Below are positions 26,760 to 36,355 of a stretch of 64,000 bases of DNA, piece after piece. Within the stretch, counting starts at the first letter, position 1, and the number at the start of each line of letters is the position of its first letter. The position numbers and the translations under genes are program-made. The notes under the pieces are model-generated. The model made no database searches and was not told where the DNA came from. It saw nothing but the letters and a program-made list of their open reading frames with translations. Source of the stretch: Phycisphaeraceae bacterium (GTDB taxonomy: Bacteria > Planctomycetota > Phycisphaerae > Phycisphaerales > UBA1924). The stretch lies in assembly GCA_019636655.1 (NCBI GenBank), contig JAHBXB010000004.1, forward strand, positions 62,001-126,000, given 5' to 3'.

Positions 26760-26981
26760 ATGCACTCGGGCCGGACGGCGGTTGTCTCGTTGATGCTGAC
26801 CACGTCGGTGGTATGGGGTGTCTTTGTGTTCGTCGGTGCGCCCGGCGCGTGGCCGGCACTCCCGCCTTCGATGCTGTTTCACCGCGTTGTTTCCGTAATG
26901 TTCGTACTCCTTCTGGGGGCCGTGCTGTGGTACGACATGGTGCTCACCGGCGAGGGTCCCGGCGGGACTGGGGGGATCTAG
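26760..26981 (+). CDS. Small membrane protein
   Basis: A 73-residue protein with two hydrophobic helices ([18 protein letters not shown] and [20 protein letters not shown]) and a Gly-rich end. GGAGG lies 6 bases before the ATG, which supports translation. It sits in the gap between the alpha-CTD-like gene and the pseudopilin-like gene. No family or function is recognised. It could instead be a leader or accessory component of its neighbours. Confidence 0.5.
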   Translation: MHSGRTAVVSLMLTTSVVWGVFVFVGAPGAWPALPPSMLFHRVVSVMFVLLLGAVLWYDMVLTGEGPGGTGGI

Positions 26982-27148
26982 TAGTTCGGGGAATGGGGTT
27001 TCGCAGTGAGCCGATTTCGGTACGATGGGAGACCACCGGGTTCCCGGTGAGGTTCGGGGCGAGCGTTGAACACTTATCGTGGCGGCTCCCTCGCCACGCC
27101 CAGTCCTGCGAATCACCGTCCGGCATTCGGACGGCGCGGAGCAAGCCG

Positions 27149-28216
27149 ATGCGATCACGAAAGGCACCATCGCCGTCCCGGGCCGGGTTCACGTTGATCG
27201 AGTTGCTGGTGGTGGTCGCCATCATCGCCGTGCTGGTCGGCATCCTGCTGCCCTCGCTCGCCGGGGCTCGCAAGGCGGCCCGGACGAGCATCTGCATGAG
27301 CAACATGCGGCAGCACGCCATGGGCATGCTCAACTACTCGACGGACTCAAAGGGGTGGCTCAGCACGTTCAGTTGGGAACCGGGCAAGGCCTACAGCGAG
27401 TGGAGCGATCTTAACTACGCTCCCAGCGCCCCGGTGGCCCACGCGTACCAGGCGGTCGATGCGATCCGCCGTTTCCTGGCCCGTGACGCGGCGATGCAGC
27501 CGGCGGTGACGGATCGGTTGCTGTCGCGGAACTACTCCTACCTCGTCCTCGTAGCGGGGGGCTATTTCGGCAGCCGGCTTCCGGAGCAGGGCGTCGTCTG
27601 CCCGGAGGACCGCGATCCCCTCGTCTGGCAGTCGAACTTCGCGGCGAACCCGACGACGACCAGCCCGGCCGTGATCTTGCAGGGGACTCCTGATCCGGAT
27701 CCGGCCGCCTCGGCGGCGTTCAAGCGAACGCTGCCGTTCTGGTCCACCTACCAAACCGTCCCGTGCGCCTGGTCGATCCAGACCGGAGGAAACGCCCTAC
27801 ACCAGGCCAATGCCGGCGTGCCGGGGTACCACCTTCTTTATACCTATTCACCGCTCTACACCAGGTTCAACAACACCCGTCTCGATCAGGTGATGTTCCC
27901 CTCGGGGAAGGTCTACCTGTTCGACCTGTGGGACCGGCACAAGTACTCGCGGCGCATTTTCCACGCCTATCCCGTGGCCGCGCAGCCGTTGGTCTTCTTC
28001 GACGGTTCGGTGACGATCCGCAAGACGGGCGACGCGAATCCCGGTTGGCACCCGGTGACGCCGGACAGTCCGGCCCCGACGCGATACCTCTACACCCCCG
28101 GTCCCGGCGAGCCGCCGACGTTCACGGGCGCATCGTCCGAGATCGTGACGGGGTACTACCGGTGGACGCGCCGGGGGCTGCGCGGCGTGGACTATGCCGG
28201 CGGCGAGGTGCGGTAA
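27149..28216 (+). CDS. Pseudopilin-like protein with prepilin N-terminus (DUF1559-like)
   Basis: A 355-residue protein. A short basic leader is followed by the prepilin cleavage region, G then [20 protein letters not shown], with the Glu at position 5 after the cleavage site. The mature part is a large extracytoplasmic domain. Near its end [15 protein letters not shown] resembles the H-X9-DG motif of planctomycete DUF1559 proteins. Such proteins are assembled by type II secretion-like or type IV pilus-like machinery, none of which is in the window. The ATG at 27149 has GGAG upstream; the open frame upstream is not used. The 3' end overlaps the convergent BFD-like gene by 25 bases. Confidence 0.75.
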   Translation: MRSRKAPSPSRAGFTLIELLVVVAIIAVLVGILLPSLAGARKAARTSICMSNMRQHAMGMLNYSTDSKGWLSTFSWEPGKAYSEWSDLNYAPSAPVAHAYQAVDAIRRFLARDAAMQPAVTDRLLSRNYSYLVLVAGGYFGSRLPEQGVVCPEDRDPLVWQSNFAANPTTTSPAVILQGTPDPDPAASAAFKRTLPFWSTYQTVPCAWSIQTGGNALHQANAGVPGYHLLYTYSPLYTRFNNTRLDQVMFPSGKVYLFDLWDRHKYSRRIFHAYPVAAQPLVFFDGSVTIRKTGDANPGWHPVTPDSPAPTRYLYTPGPGEPPTFTGASSEIVTGYYRWTRRGLRGVDYAGGEVR

Positions 28217-28518
28217 GCGCTGTTGTCATCCTCTCGCGGCGGGTCGGGCAGAACGGTCGCGTCACGGACCCCATCGTGGTGGTAGGAGATGCGGGCCTCC
28301 GCGTATCGCTGGGGGGAGACGTTCAGGTCCGGCAGTTCGCCGCGCTGGTGCTGGGCGTGGAGGTGCTTCAGGAAGGGGACGCACCACTGGCAGCCGGTAC
28401 CGGCGCTGAGGCACTCGCTGATGAGCGAGGCGACCGGCGGGTCCTCCCGGTCGAGGAAAGTGCGGATCTTCCGCAGCGATACGCGGAAGCAGAGGCAGAC
28501 GTGGTCGTCCTCGTGCAT
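28192..28518 (-). CDS. BFD-like [2Fe-2S]-binding protein
   Basis: A 108-residue protein. Cys8 and Cys10 (CLC) plus Cys43 and Cys46 (GTGCQWC) give the C-x-C...C-x-x-C arrangement of bacterioferritin-associated ferredoxin-type domains, which carry a [2Fe-2S] cluster. The remainder ends in an [13 protein letters not shown] segment and a charged tail. GGGAG lies upstream of the ATG at 28518. The gene converges with the pseudopilin gene and their 3' ends overlap by 25 bases. Its partner protein is not obvious from context; a role in electron transfer to or from an iron store is inferred. Confidence 0.7.
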   Translation of the reverse strand: MHEDDHVCLCFRVSLRKIRTFLDREDPPVASLISECLSAGTGCQWCVPFLKHLHAQHQRGELPDLNVSPQRYAEARISYHHDGVRDATVLPDPPREDDNSAYRTSPPA

Positions 28519-28666
28519 GGCAAACGGCTCCCTTCTGCCGCCGAATTATGGCCGGCACCAAGCGCCGTGCGAGCACGGGCCGAAATATGCTCCCCCTGTT
28601 TCGGCCCGCCCGATAGCATTCGCCAAGTGGCGGTGCGCCCGGGCGCCGCGACGAGGGATGGAACGA

Positions 28667-30304
28667 ATGCTCGTCGGCGACCTCATCTCGGGGCTGGACA
28701 TCCGCCCGATGACGCGCGCCGATTCGTGGCAATCGGTCCGCGTCTGCGACATTACGGAGGACTCGCGCACGGCGCTCACCGGAACGCTGTTCGTCGCCCG
28801 CCGCGGCGAGCACGCCGACGGCCGCCGGTTCGTCCCGAGCGCGATCGCGGCGGGCGCTGTCGCCGTGCTCACGGACGACCCCTCGCTGCAACTCCCGGCC
28901 GGGACCCACGCGGGCGAACCGGTTGCGCTGCTGACGCCCGACATCAACCTCGCCGGGGCGCAGATCGCCGAGCGGTTCTATGGGTCGCCGGCCTCCCGGC
29001 TTGCGATGATCGGGGTCACGGGGACGAACGGCAAGACGACCATCACCTTCCTCATCCACCAGTTGCTCAATGCGCTTGGGGTGAGGACAGGCCTGATCGG
29101 GACGGTGCAGATCGACGACGGTCGGGAGGTGGCCCCGGCGACGCTGACGACGCCCCCGGCCATCGAGCTGTCGCGGACGCTGGCCACCATGGTCGAGTCA
29201 GGGTGCGAGGCAGCGGTGATGGAAGTGTCGTCCCATGCGCTGCACCAGCGCCGGGTCGGAGCGCTGCGGTTCGATATCGGGGTCTTTACGAACCTGACGG
29301 GCGATCACCTCGACTACCACAAGACCATGGAGTCGTACGCCGACGCCAAGGCGATGCTCTTCGGGCTTCTTGGAGAGGACGGCGTGGCGGTCGTCAACGC
29401 CGACGACCCGTGGCACGAGCGGATGGTGCGGGGATCGCGGGGCCGGGTCCTGAGGTGCTCGATGGCCGGCGACCCCTCGCTGGCCCTGCGCGATGGCGGG
29501 CGGTGCGGCGTTGTGGTGAGGCAGGCGGACCAGCGGCACACCAGCGAGGTGCTCATGGGGCCGTGGGGGGCGCTCGATGCCAGCGTGCGCCTGATCGGTG
29601 CGCACAACTCGATGAACCTCCTGCAGGCCGTCGCCGCGGTGCACGCGACTGGAGAATCGCTCCGGCCGCGGAGACCGCTCGACGCGGCCGATCTCAAGGC
29701 TGCGGTCGACGGTCTCTCGCCCCCACCGGGCCGGCTCGAACCAGTTTCCGACAGCGGGGACAGCGTGACCGTATTCGTCGACTACGCCCATTCGGACGAT
29801 GCGATCCGGAGCGTGCTCGGAACGCTGAGGGCCACGATGAGCCCCGCGGATAGCGGGCGGCTCTGGATTGTCTTTGGCTGCGGGGGCGATCGCGACCGCA
29901 CCAAGCGTCCCCGCATGGGGGCCGCGGCCGCGGAGTTGGCCGATCGGATCATCGTCACCTCCGACAACCCACGGACGGAGTCGCCGAGCACGATCATCGA
30001 CGAGATCCTCGCCGGGATCCCCGCGGCCGCGCGCGAGCGAACATCCATCGACGCTGATCGCGAGCGGGCCATCCATCGGGGGATTGCCGACGCCGCGCCG
30101 GGCGACGTGGTGCTCATCGCGGGCAAGGGCCACGAGGACTACCAGATCCTGCCCGACGGCAGGGGCGGCACGGTGACCCGCCAGTTTTCCGACCGGCTCG
30201 TGGCGCGAGCGGCCCTTTCGGCGCGTCGGAGCGCCGTGCCCGAGGTCGTTTCCCGCGCCAGGCCCTCTACTTCCACGCGAGTTCGCCGAACGGAGTCAAC
30301 GTGA
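28667..30304 (+). CDS. murE: UDP-N-acetylmuramoyl-tripeptide synthetase (meso-DAP-adding type)
   Basis: A 545-residue Mur ligase. GVTGTNGKTT (116-125) is the ATP P-loop. Other landmarks are the middle-domain GDHLDYHKTMESYADAKAMLF with the carbamylated-lysine position and the C-terminal SDNPRTE, which is characteristic of ligases adding meso-diaminopimelate. This agrees with dapB in the window. Two in-frame ATG codons lie at 28658 and 28667; the second is chosen because GAGGG is too close to the first. The stop overlaps the murF start by 4 bases, consistent with coupled translation. Confidence 0.95.
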   Translation: MLVGDLISGLDIRPMTRADSWQSVRVCDITEDSRTALTGTLFVARRGEHADGRRFVPSAIAAGAVAVLTDDPSLQLPAGTHAGEPVALLTPDINLAGAQIAERFYGSPASRLAMIGVTGTNGKTTITFLIHQLLNALGVRTGLIGTVQIDDGREVAPATLTTPPAIELSRTLATMVESGCEAAVMEVSSHALHQRRVGALRFDIGVFTNLTGDHLDYHKTMESYADAKAMLFGLLGEDGVAVVNADDPWHERMVRGSRGRVLRCSMAGDPSLALRDGGRCGVVVRQADQRHTSEVLMGPWGALDASVRLIGAHNSMNLLQAVAAVHATGESLRPRRPLDAADLKAAVDGLSPPPGRLEPVSDSGDSVTVFVDYAHSDDAIRSVLGTLRATMSPADSGRLWIVFGCGGDRDRTKRPRMGAAAAELADRIIVTSDNPRTESPSTIIDEILAGIPAAARERTSIDADRERAIHRGIADAAPGDVVLIAGKGHEDYQILPDGRGGTVTRQFSDRLVARAALSARRSAVPEVVSRARPSTSTRVRRTEST

Positions 30305-31812
30305 GCTTCTGGAACCCCGACACCATCCGCGCCGCCGCGGGCGGATTATGGCTTGCCCGTCCACCGGTCTCCGCCCAATCCACCGCTGGCGTCCCCGCCG
30401 ATGCGCCGCTGGCGGGCGTGTCGACCGACACCCGCTCGCTGCGCCCGGGCCAGGTCTTCCTGGCGCTCAAGGGTGAGCATTTCGACGGTCACACGTTCCT
30501 GCGCGATGCCGTGCTGGTCGGCTCGTCCCTGCTGATCCTCTCCGATGCAGGGGCAATTCCGGCGGGCGGGCTGCCGCGCCAGGTTGGCATCATCAAGGTG
30601 GCCGACACCCGAAGGGCCCTGCTGCGGCTCGCGGCGGCGTACCGGAAGACCCTCGAGAAAACGCGGGTGATCGCCGTGGCCGGGTCGAACGGCAAGACGA
30701 CCACCAAGGTGCTCATCCAGTCGGTGCTGTCGTCACGCTTCCGCGGCACGACCTCTCCCAAGTCGTTCAACAACGACGTCGGGGTTCCGCTGACGATCCT
30801 CTCGGCGAGTCCTTCGGACCAGTACCTGCTGTGCGAGGTCGGCACGAACGCCCCCGGCGAGATCGCCGCCCTGGCGGAGGTGATCGAGCCGGATGTGGCG
30901 GTGCTCACATCGATCGGCCGCGAGCACCTTGAGGGCCTGGGGTCGCTGGACGGGGTAGCACGCGAGGAGGCCTCGCTCCTTGCGTACCTGAGGCCGGGCG
31001 GGACGGCGGTGGTCACGGCCGACGCGCCGTCGCTCGCCGAGCACCTGAAGGTCGTTCCCAACCTCGTGACATTCGGCCGATCGGCGCACGCGGACCTGAG
31101 GCTGACCGGCGTCGAGCACGTACGCACGCCCGCCGGGGACCCCGCGCTGCGGTTCGTGGTCAACGACCGGCAGGCGTACACGATCGGGCTGGTGGGAGAG
31201 CACAACGCCCAGAACGCGCTCGCGGCTCTCGCCGTGGGACGGCGGTTCGGCGTCACCGACGAGCAGGCGGCCGCCGCCCTGATGAGCGCCGCGCCCCCGC
31301 CGATGCGGCTCCAGCGGGCGGTCATCGGCGGCGTCGAGATCCTCAACGACGCGTACAACGCGAACCCGGATTCGACGATTGCGGCGATCCAGACGCTCGC
31401 GGCGATTGGGGCCGGTGCACGCCGGCGAGTGGCGATCCTCGGGGACATGCTCGAACTGGGGGCGGCCGCGCCCGACTCGCACCGCGACGTCGCGCAGGCG
31501 GTGATCGACTCCGGCACCATTGACCAGGTGATCTACGTCGGGCATCTGTCTCTCTACGGCGCCGATCGGCTCTCCAGCGCGGGCTGGGCCGATGACCGGT
31601 ACACCCTGCTCAGCGACCTTGATTCCGATCAGCCGGGCATGATTGCCTCGCGCCTCGAGCCCGGGGACTGCGTGCTGCTCAAGGGTTCGCGCCGCATGCG
31701 GCTTGAACGGATCGTCGAGGCCCTCAAGGCCCGGCACGGGCCGCCGACAGAGCCGAGCCCGGCGGCGGCGGTGCTGCGGGCGCCGGCGTCCCGGGTACCC
31801 GCCCGGAACTGA
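30301..31812 (+). CDS. murF: UDP-N-acetylmuramoyl-tripeptide--D-alanyl-D-alanine ligase
   Basis: A 503-residue MurF that adds D-Ala-D-Ala to the UDP-MurNAc-tripeptide. The ATP P-loop is AVAGSNGKTTTK (126-136). Later landmarks are NNDVGVPLT, GTNAPGEIAAL, GEHNAQNALAALAVG and NDAYNANPDS. It starts with GTG at 30301, overlapping the murE stop by 4 bases. The C-terminal end is Pro/Ala-rich. It is in the same transcript as murE and mraY, with 45 bases before mraY. Confidence 0.95.
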   Translation: MSFWNPDTIRAAAGGLWLARPPVSAQSTAGVPADAPLAGVSTDTRSLRPGQVFLALKGEHFDGHTFLRDAVLVGSSLLILSDAGAIPAGGLPRQVGIIKVADTRRALLRLAAAYRKTLEKTRVIAVAGSNGKTTTKVLIQSVLSSRFRGTTSPKSFNNDVGVPLTILSASPSDQYLLCEVGTNAPGEIAALAEVIEPDVAVLTSIGREHLEGLGSLDGVAREEASLLAYLRPGGTAVVTADAPSLAEHLKVVPNLVTFGRSAHADLRLTGVEHVRTPAGDPALRFVVNDRQAYTIGLVGEHNAQNALAALAVGRRFGVTDEQAAAALMSAAPPPMRLQRAVIGGVEILNDAYNANPDSTIAAIQTLAAIGAGARRRVAILGDMLELGAAAPDSHRDVAQAVIDSGTIDQVIYVGHLSLYGADRLSSAGWADDRYTLLSDLDSDQPGMIASRLEPGDCVLLKGSRRMRLERIVEALKARHGPPTEPSPAAAVLRAPASRVPARN

Positions 31813-31857
31813 CCTGCCCGGGCATCGGGCCCGACCGCCGATTCGCCGTGTTCCGCG

Positions 31858-33042
31858 ATGCTCTACACGCTCCACAACCTCTTGCGGGAGTTCCTCGAGG
31901 CCCACAACCTCGAGTGGGCATTCCGCATCCTCGATCAGTTGACGTTCCGGGCCCTCGCCGCGGCTCTGCTCGCGTTCTTCGCCGTGCTCTTCGGCGGGCG
32001 GCCGGTGATCGGCTGGCTGCGGCGGAAGAAGATCGGCGACACGGGCGCGACCGACGCCGAGGCCCTGCGTTTGGCCGCCCACAGCAAGGCCAACACTCCG
32101 ACGATGGGGGGACTGATCATCGTCGGCGCGATCCTCTTCAGCGTGCTGCTGCTGGCGGACGTGAGCAACTTCTACGTGCAACTGGGGATGATCGTCCTCG
32201 TCTGGCTCGCGGCCCTCGGCGGCTTCGACGACTGGCTGAAACTCACCGCCAAGGCCCGAGCCGCCGCGAGCGGGGGCGCGGGCGGCCGCCAGGGGCTGTT
32301 CGCCTGGGAGAAGCTGGTCTTCCAGCTCGGCCTTGGCCTGCTGGTGGGCTACTTCACCTACCGTTACGGCGACACGGATGCGCCGGCGGACCTCGCCCAC
32401 GTCCTCAACCTTCCGTTCCAGAAGACGTACGACCCACCCGGTGCCGTGGCCCCGTACCTCGTCTACCTCACCAGGCCGGTGTTCATCATCTGGTCGATCC
32501 TCTTCGTGTCCGGCATGTCGAACGCGGTCAACATCTCCGACGGGATGGACGGGCTCGCAGGGGGAATCACGGTCGCCGCGGCCTTCGGGCTGACTGTTCT
32601 GGCTTACATAGCGGGGACCTCGTCGGTCGCGAGTTTTCTGCTCGTGCCGTATGTGACACACTCGGAAGAACTGGCCGTCTTTGCCGCGGCGACGACCGGG
32701 GCGTGCCTCGGGTTCCTCTGGTGGAACTGCTCGCCGGCACAGGTGTTCATGGGTGATACAGGGGCGCTCGCGCTGGGCGGGATCCTGGCGTACATCGCGC
32801 TGGTGATCCGTCAGGAGATCCTGCTCTTGATCATGTCGGGGATCTTCCTGATCGAGATCGGGTCGGTTATGCTGCAGGTGGGCTGCTTCAAGATCACGCG
32901 GGGCAAGCGGATCTTCAAAGTCGCGCCGTACCACCACCACCTGCACCTCTCGGGTTGGACCGAGCAGCAGGTGGTGACCCGCTTCTGGATCATCTCGGGG
33001 ATCCTGGTGGTCCTGGCCCTCGCCCTGATCAAGGTCCGCTGA
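31858..33042 (+). CDS. mraY: Phospho-N-acetylmuramoyl-pentapeptide-transferase
   Basis: A 394-residue integral membrane enzyme with about ten helices that transfers phospho-MurNAc-pentapeptide to undecaprenyl phosphate, making lipid I. The active-site landmarks are DDWLK, NAVNISDGMDGLAGG, FMGDTGALALGG and the C-terminal HHHLHLSGWTE. The loop between helices 3 and 4 has a Ala/Gly-rich insertion (SGGAGG). Together with murE and murF it shows that this planctomycete makes peptidoglycan. The cluster ends here; murG and murD are not in the window. Confidence 0.95.
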   Translation: MLYTLHNLLREFLEAHNLEWAFRILDQLTFRALAAALLAFFAVLFGGRPVIGWLRRKKIGDTGATDAEALRLAAHSKANTPTMGGLIIVGAILFSVLLLADVSNFYVQLGMIVLVWLAALGGFDDWLKLTAKARAAASGGAGGRQGLFAWEKLVFQLGLGLLVGYFTYRYGDTDAPADLAHVLNLPFQKTYDPPGAVAPYLVYLTRPVFIIWSILFVSGMSNAVNISDGMDGLAGGITVAAAFGLTVLAYIAGTSSVASFLLVPYVTHSEELAVFAAATTGACLGFLWWNCSPAQVFMGDTGALALGGILAYIALVIRQEILLLIMSGIFLIEIGSVMLQVGCFKITRGKRIFKVAPYHHHLHLSGWTEQQVVTRFWIISGILVVLALALIKVR

Positions 33043-33059
33043 CGACCGCGGAGACCGGG

Positions 33060-34448
33060 CTACTTCGCTCCGATCTCGATCAGCATCCGCTTCAGGTCGA
33101 CCCAGTCCTGGATCGGGCCGTTCGCGCCGGGTTCGACCCGGATCCTGAGCGCGGCGCCCGACGACTGGGGGAGCGAGAGGTCAACGTGCTCCGCCGGTCG
33201 ATCCGCATTGAGGCGGACGCGGATGAGCTCGACCGGTGCGCCGTCCGGTCCGAGGGACGAGATCGACACCTCGCAGTCGCCCCACGCCCACGCGGCGGAA
33301 GGCATTGCGAGATCGCCAAGAAGCCGCGTCGACCCGGCGGGGAGGCTCCATTCGACGGTCATCGGGCCGCGCAGCTGGACGTCCTTCGCCCAGAGTTCGT
33401 CGCCGGCGGCTGCAGAGATGCGAGCCTTCGGCGCTCGCCGGCGGCCTGCGGTGTCCTGGCTGGCGATGGAGAGGGCGCTCAGCGACACGAGGCGGTCGGC
33501 GTCGATCAGCACGGCCGTCATCTCGGCGAGCGGCCACGAGGAAGGGCCCGCCGCGCCCGCCGCGGCACCAAGGCGAGCGACCACCTGGCCGGCGCCAGCG
33601 GATCCGGCCGGACCTCCTCCGGTGCCCGACTCGAGCGAGGCGACCTGGAGCACACTGCCATCGCGGAGCCAGACCACGGTGCCCTTGGGCGGTCTGGCCG
33701 GGTTCGCGAGGCGAAGGCTCCGGACTCGGTCGATCGTGACCGAGGTTCGATCCGTATTCCCGGGTCCGGATGCGACGACGACGCTCCGGCCGATGGTCTC
33801 GATCAGGCCGCGGAGGCGATCGCCGTTTCGCAGCACCACCTCGTCGGTCGTCTCCGCGTCAGAGCCGCGAGATTCGTCGCCGGCGGCCGGTTCTCGCTCG
33901 TCCGTCCACTCAATCCGGAGAGACTTCACATCATCGAGCGAGATGTGCAGACGGCCCGATCGGGGGTGGTCCCACGCGATCGCGTCGCCGCCTGCCGGCG
34001 CGGCATCGCCGAGCCGTCCACCCGCCAGGGCCGCGGGAAGGCCGGTTAGCCGCTGCCCATCGACCAGGTCGAGCACCGCCCCGAGCGCCAAGTCTGGCGC
34101 CACCGCCGGCGCATCTGGCGAGACGGGGCGTGACTCGAGTCTCGCCGGAGAACCCGACGACTGATCGAGGCTCGTCCACCACCACGGCGCGAGGGCAAGC
34201 ATGCCATCGAACCGGCGCTCACGCTCGATTCCGCGTTCGTCGGTGTAGCGGATGGCATCACCCAGGAACCGCGTGAGCGTGATCTCGCCTTGCGTGGCCG
34301 CGCTCGGGCGCGAGCCGGATCGCTCAATCACAACGAACCGGCCCGCGGCCGAACCGTCGGCTGGCATCCGGGGCTCGACCTGTGCCGCGGCCGGGATCGC
34401 GCACAGCAGCGCGCCCAGGACGATGGACCGCCCGGCGCGGCGACTCAC
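33060..34448 (-). CDS. Secreted protein with NPCBM-like C-terminal module
   Basis: A 462-residue protein with a signal peptide (start MSRRAGRSIVLGALLCAIPAAAQ, cleaved near 22). The middle is built of repeated beta-strand segments (VLDLVDGQRLTGLPA, EVVLRNGDRLRGLIET, VVWLRDGSVLQVASL) of similar pattern. The C-terminal ~110 residues, with LRIRVEPGANGPIQDWVDLK, resemble the NPCBM carbohydrate-binding module. It is the last gene of the minus-strand operon starting at 46309 and is 51 bases downstream of the prenyltransferase-repeat gene. A surface ligand-binding role is possible but not shown. Confidence 0.55.
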   Translation of the reverse strand: MSRRAGRSIVLGALLCAIPAAAQVEPRMPADGSAAGRFVVIERSGSRPSAATQGEITLTRFLGDAIRYTDERGIERERRFDGMLALAPWWWTSLDQSSGSPARLESRPVSPDAPAVAPDLALGAVLDLVDGQRLTGLPAALAGGRLGDAAPAGGDAIAWDHPRSGRLHISLDDVKSLRIEWTDEREPAAGDESRGSDAETTDEVVLRNGDRLRGLIETIGRSVVVASGPGNTDRTSVTIDRVRSLRLANPARPPKGTVVWLRDGSVLQVASLESGTGGGPAGSAGAGQVVARLGAAAGAAGPSSWPLAEMTAVLIDADRLVSLSALSIASQDTAGRRRAPKARISAAAGDELWAKDVQLRGPMTVEWSLPAGSTRLLGDLAMPSAAWAWGDCEVSISSLGPDGAPVELIRVRLNADRPAEHVDLSLPQSSGAALRIRVEPGANGPIQDWVDLKRMLIEIGAK

Positions 34449-34499
34449 CGGCCGAACTCCGTTGCATCGGGAATCACGGGGATCATGCTCATGGTCGGG

Positions 34500-35639
34500 C
34501 TACTTCTGGAAAATGGGAAGGTACCGTTTGGGCATCTGAAGAACGATAAGGGCCATGGCCGTTCCGTATGGCGTGCCCGCCGCGGCATCGGGCCACGTGC
34601 CATCGATCTGCTTGGCGAGCATCTCCTCGCGAACCGCGGGCCACCACTTGGCCCACCGCTCGCCGCCCGAGAGGTACATGGTCTGCACGGCGTAATAGTG
34701 GCCGTAGAAATAGTGCAAGCGGCTCTCCGGGTCGCCCCCGGGGAGGGCCTTGTCGACCAAGTACTGCAGGCCCTTCTCGATCGCGTTGTCCTCGTAGATG
34801 CCGGCGTAATAGAGGCTGGCGACGCCCGCCGCGCTGCGCGGCCAGGCGCTCATCCCCTGGGTGCTCTGGTAGCGGAAGCCCCCATCGGGGTTCTGGCAGC
34901 GTCGGACGTACTCCACGGCTCGGTCGATCGTCTCCTTGGCGACTTCGATCCCGGCGTTCCGGGCGGACCGCAGGGCCATGATCTGGCAGATCGTTACGCT
35001 GACATCGGCGTCATAGGGGACGGGGTTGTAGCGCCATCCTCCTTCGCTGTTCTGGGTCCGTTCGATGAGCCGGATCGCTTTGACGAGGGTCTCGTGAACG
35101 CGGGCGGCGAGCGCGGTGTCGCCGCCGCCCTGGGTCATCCCGTAGATCTCGCCCAGGAACAGCGTCGCGAACCCGTGCCCGTACATAGGCCCGTTGTTGG
35201 CATCGGAACTGAGCAGGCCGGTCTCCGAACTGCTGCTGAGGATGAACTCGAGGGCCTTGCGTACGACGTCGCCGTACTCGCCGCGCCCCGGGATGTTGCC
35301 GTCGGCGAGGAACGCGAGCGCGGCGAGCGCTGTGATCGCGACATTCTTGGAGTAGCGAGTGCCGGCGCCGAACGCGCCATCCTCGGTCTGCATCGCGGCG
35401 AGCGCGGCGAGGCCCGCGGTGACGGCGGCGTTGAGCCGCTCGGTCATCTCCCCTTCCGCCGGGGCGTTCTGGGCTGTCGGGCCGGGAAGAGCGCCCTGCT
35501 GCGGAGCGGCCCGGTTCTCGCCCGTAGGCCGCTCCGGCTCGGGCTGCGAGCCCGGGGAGGCCGCGGCGAGGGCGCCCGCAGCCAGCAGCGCCGCAACGGT
35601 CCTCGCCACGCTGGCGGGTTGTCCTGCGTCCCGAGTCAC
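34500..35639 (-). CDS. Secreted prenyltransferase/squalene-oxidase repeat protein
   Basis: A 379-residue protein with a signal peptide and alpha/alpha-toroid repeats: DGAFGAG, EGGWRYNPVPYDADVS and DGGFRYQSTQGMSAW. These resemble the QW-type repeats of squalene cyclases and prenyltransferases, but the cyclase acid motif (DXDD) is not present (DADVS instead). It is probably a non-enzymatic or divergent surface protein. The start overlaps the upstream gene stop by 4 bases (ATGA), so it is co-translated with it. Such proteins are found near BatA/VWA clusters in planctomycetes (family knowledge, approximate). Confidence 0.7.
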   Translation of the reverse strand: MTRDAGQPASVARTVAALLAAGALAAASPGSQPEPERPTGENRAAPQQGALPGPTAQNAPAEGEMTERLNAAVTAGLAALAAMQTEDGAFGAGTRYSKNVAITALAALAFLADGNIPGRGEYGDVVRKALEFILSSSSETGLLSSDANNGPMYGHGFATLFLGEIYGMTQGGGDTALAARVHETLVKAIRLIERTQNSEGGWRYNPVPYDADVSVTICQIMALRSARNAGIEVAKETIDRAVEYVRRCQNPDGGFRYQSTQGMSAWPRSAAGVASLYYAGIYEDNAIEKGLQYLVDKALPGGDPESRLHYFYGHYYAVQTMYLSGGERWAKWWPAVREEMLAKQIDGTWPDAAAGTPYGTAMALIVLQMPKRYLPIFQK

Positions 35640-36355
35640 TTCTTCCCCTCTTCCGCCAGCTTGCGGTAGTAGGCCTCCGTCATCCGCTGGTACATGGAGC
35701 TGAACTTGTCGCTGGAGCCCTGCAGGAGCATCTGGCGGACCCGCTCCGGCAGTGCACCCCAGGCGGCCCGGGCCGAGTCAATCTCCGGGGCGAGAGGGCC
35801 CTCCTGCCGCGGCGGAGGCTCCATCTCGCTGTTGTTGTCGCCTGTGCCGGCCTGCTCGCGCCGGGTGCTGCTCTGCTGTCGCTGGGACTGCCCCTGGTCC
35901 TCCTTCGAGGTGTTCTGCCGGGACCGGCTGCTGCCCTGGCTCTGCTGTTGTTCGATCTGGGCGATCAGCGTGTCAAGCCGCCGCACGATCCCCTCCTGGA
36001 TCCGCTGGGTGCCGACCCCGGGGTCCTTCGAGTCCTGGAGCCGGCCGGCGACTTCGCCCATCATCGCGACCGCCTCCTTGAACGCATCGCCAAGTTCCTT
36101 GGCATCGAGCTTCTTCGTGAGGTCCGACGCGGAGGGATCAACGGCTGGCGGCGGTCCGTCCCCCTTCGGCTTCTGGTCTCCGGTGCCGAGCAGGTCGTCC
36201 AGGCTGGGTACCTCACCACCGGGCGTCGGGGGCTGCTTCTTGGGCTCGTTCTTCTTGGCCGGCGGCGACTCGGGCTTCGGCGGCGGCGCGGAAAGGGCCG
36301 CTCCGCAGCACGCGGCGATCACGGTGACCAGGATGAGTGGGTGAAGAGGTTTCAT
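35636..36355 (-). CDS. Small secreted Gln/Ser-rich coiled-coil protein
   Basis: A 239-residue protein. The ATG at 36355 gives a signal peptide (MKPLHPLILVTVIAACCGAA) cut near ALSA. The mature part is charged and Pro-rich, followed by a coiled-coil region and a Gln/Ser-rich stretch with EQQQSQGSSRSRQ. The C-terminus has ARAAWGALPERVRQMLLQG, suggestive of a helix pair. The start overlaps the stop of the large coiled-coil gene (ATGA), and its own stop overlaps the next start. It is likely to be exported and to work with its neighbours. Confidence 0.6.
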   Translation of the reverse strand: MKPLHPLILVTVIAACCGAALSAPPPKPESPPAKKNEPKKQPPTPGGEVPSLDDLLGTGDQKPKGDGPPPAVDPSASDLTKKLDAKELGDAFKEAVAMMGEVAGRLQDSKDPGVGTQRIQEGIVRRLDTLIAQIEQQQSQGSSRSRQNTSKEDQGQSQRQQSSTRREQAGTGDNNSEMEPPPRQEGPLAPEIDSARAAWGALPERVRQMLLQGSSDKFSSMYQRMTEAYYRKLAEEGKK

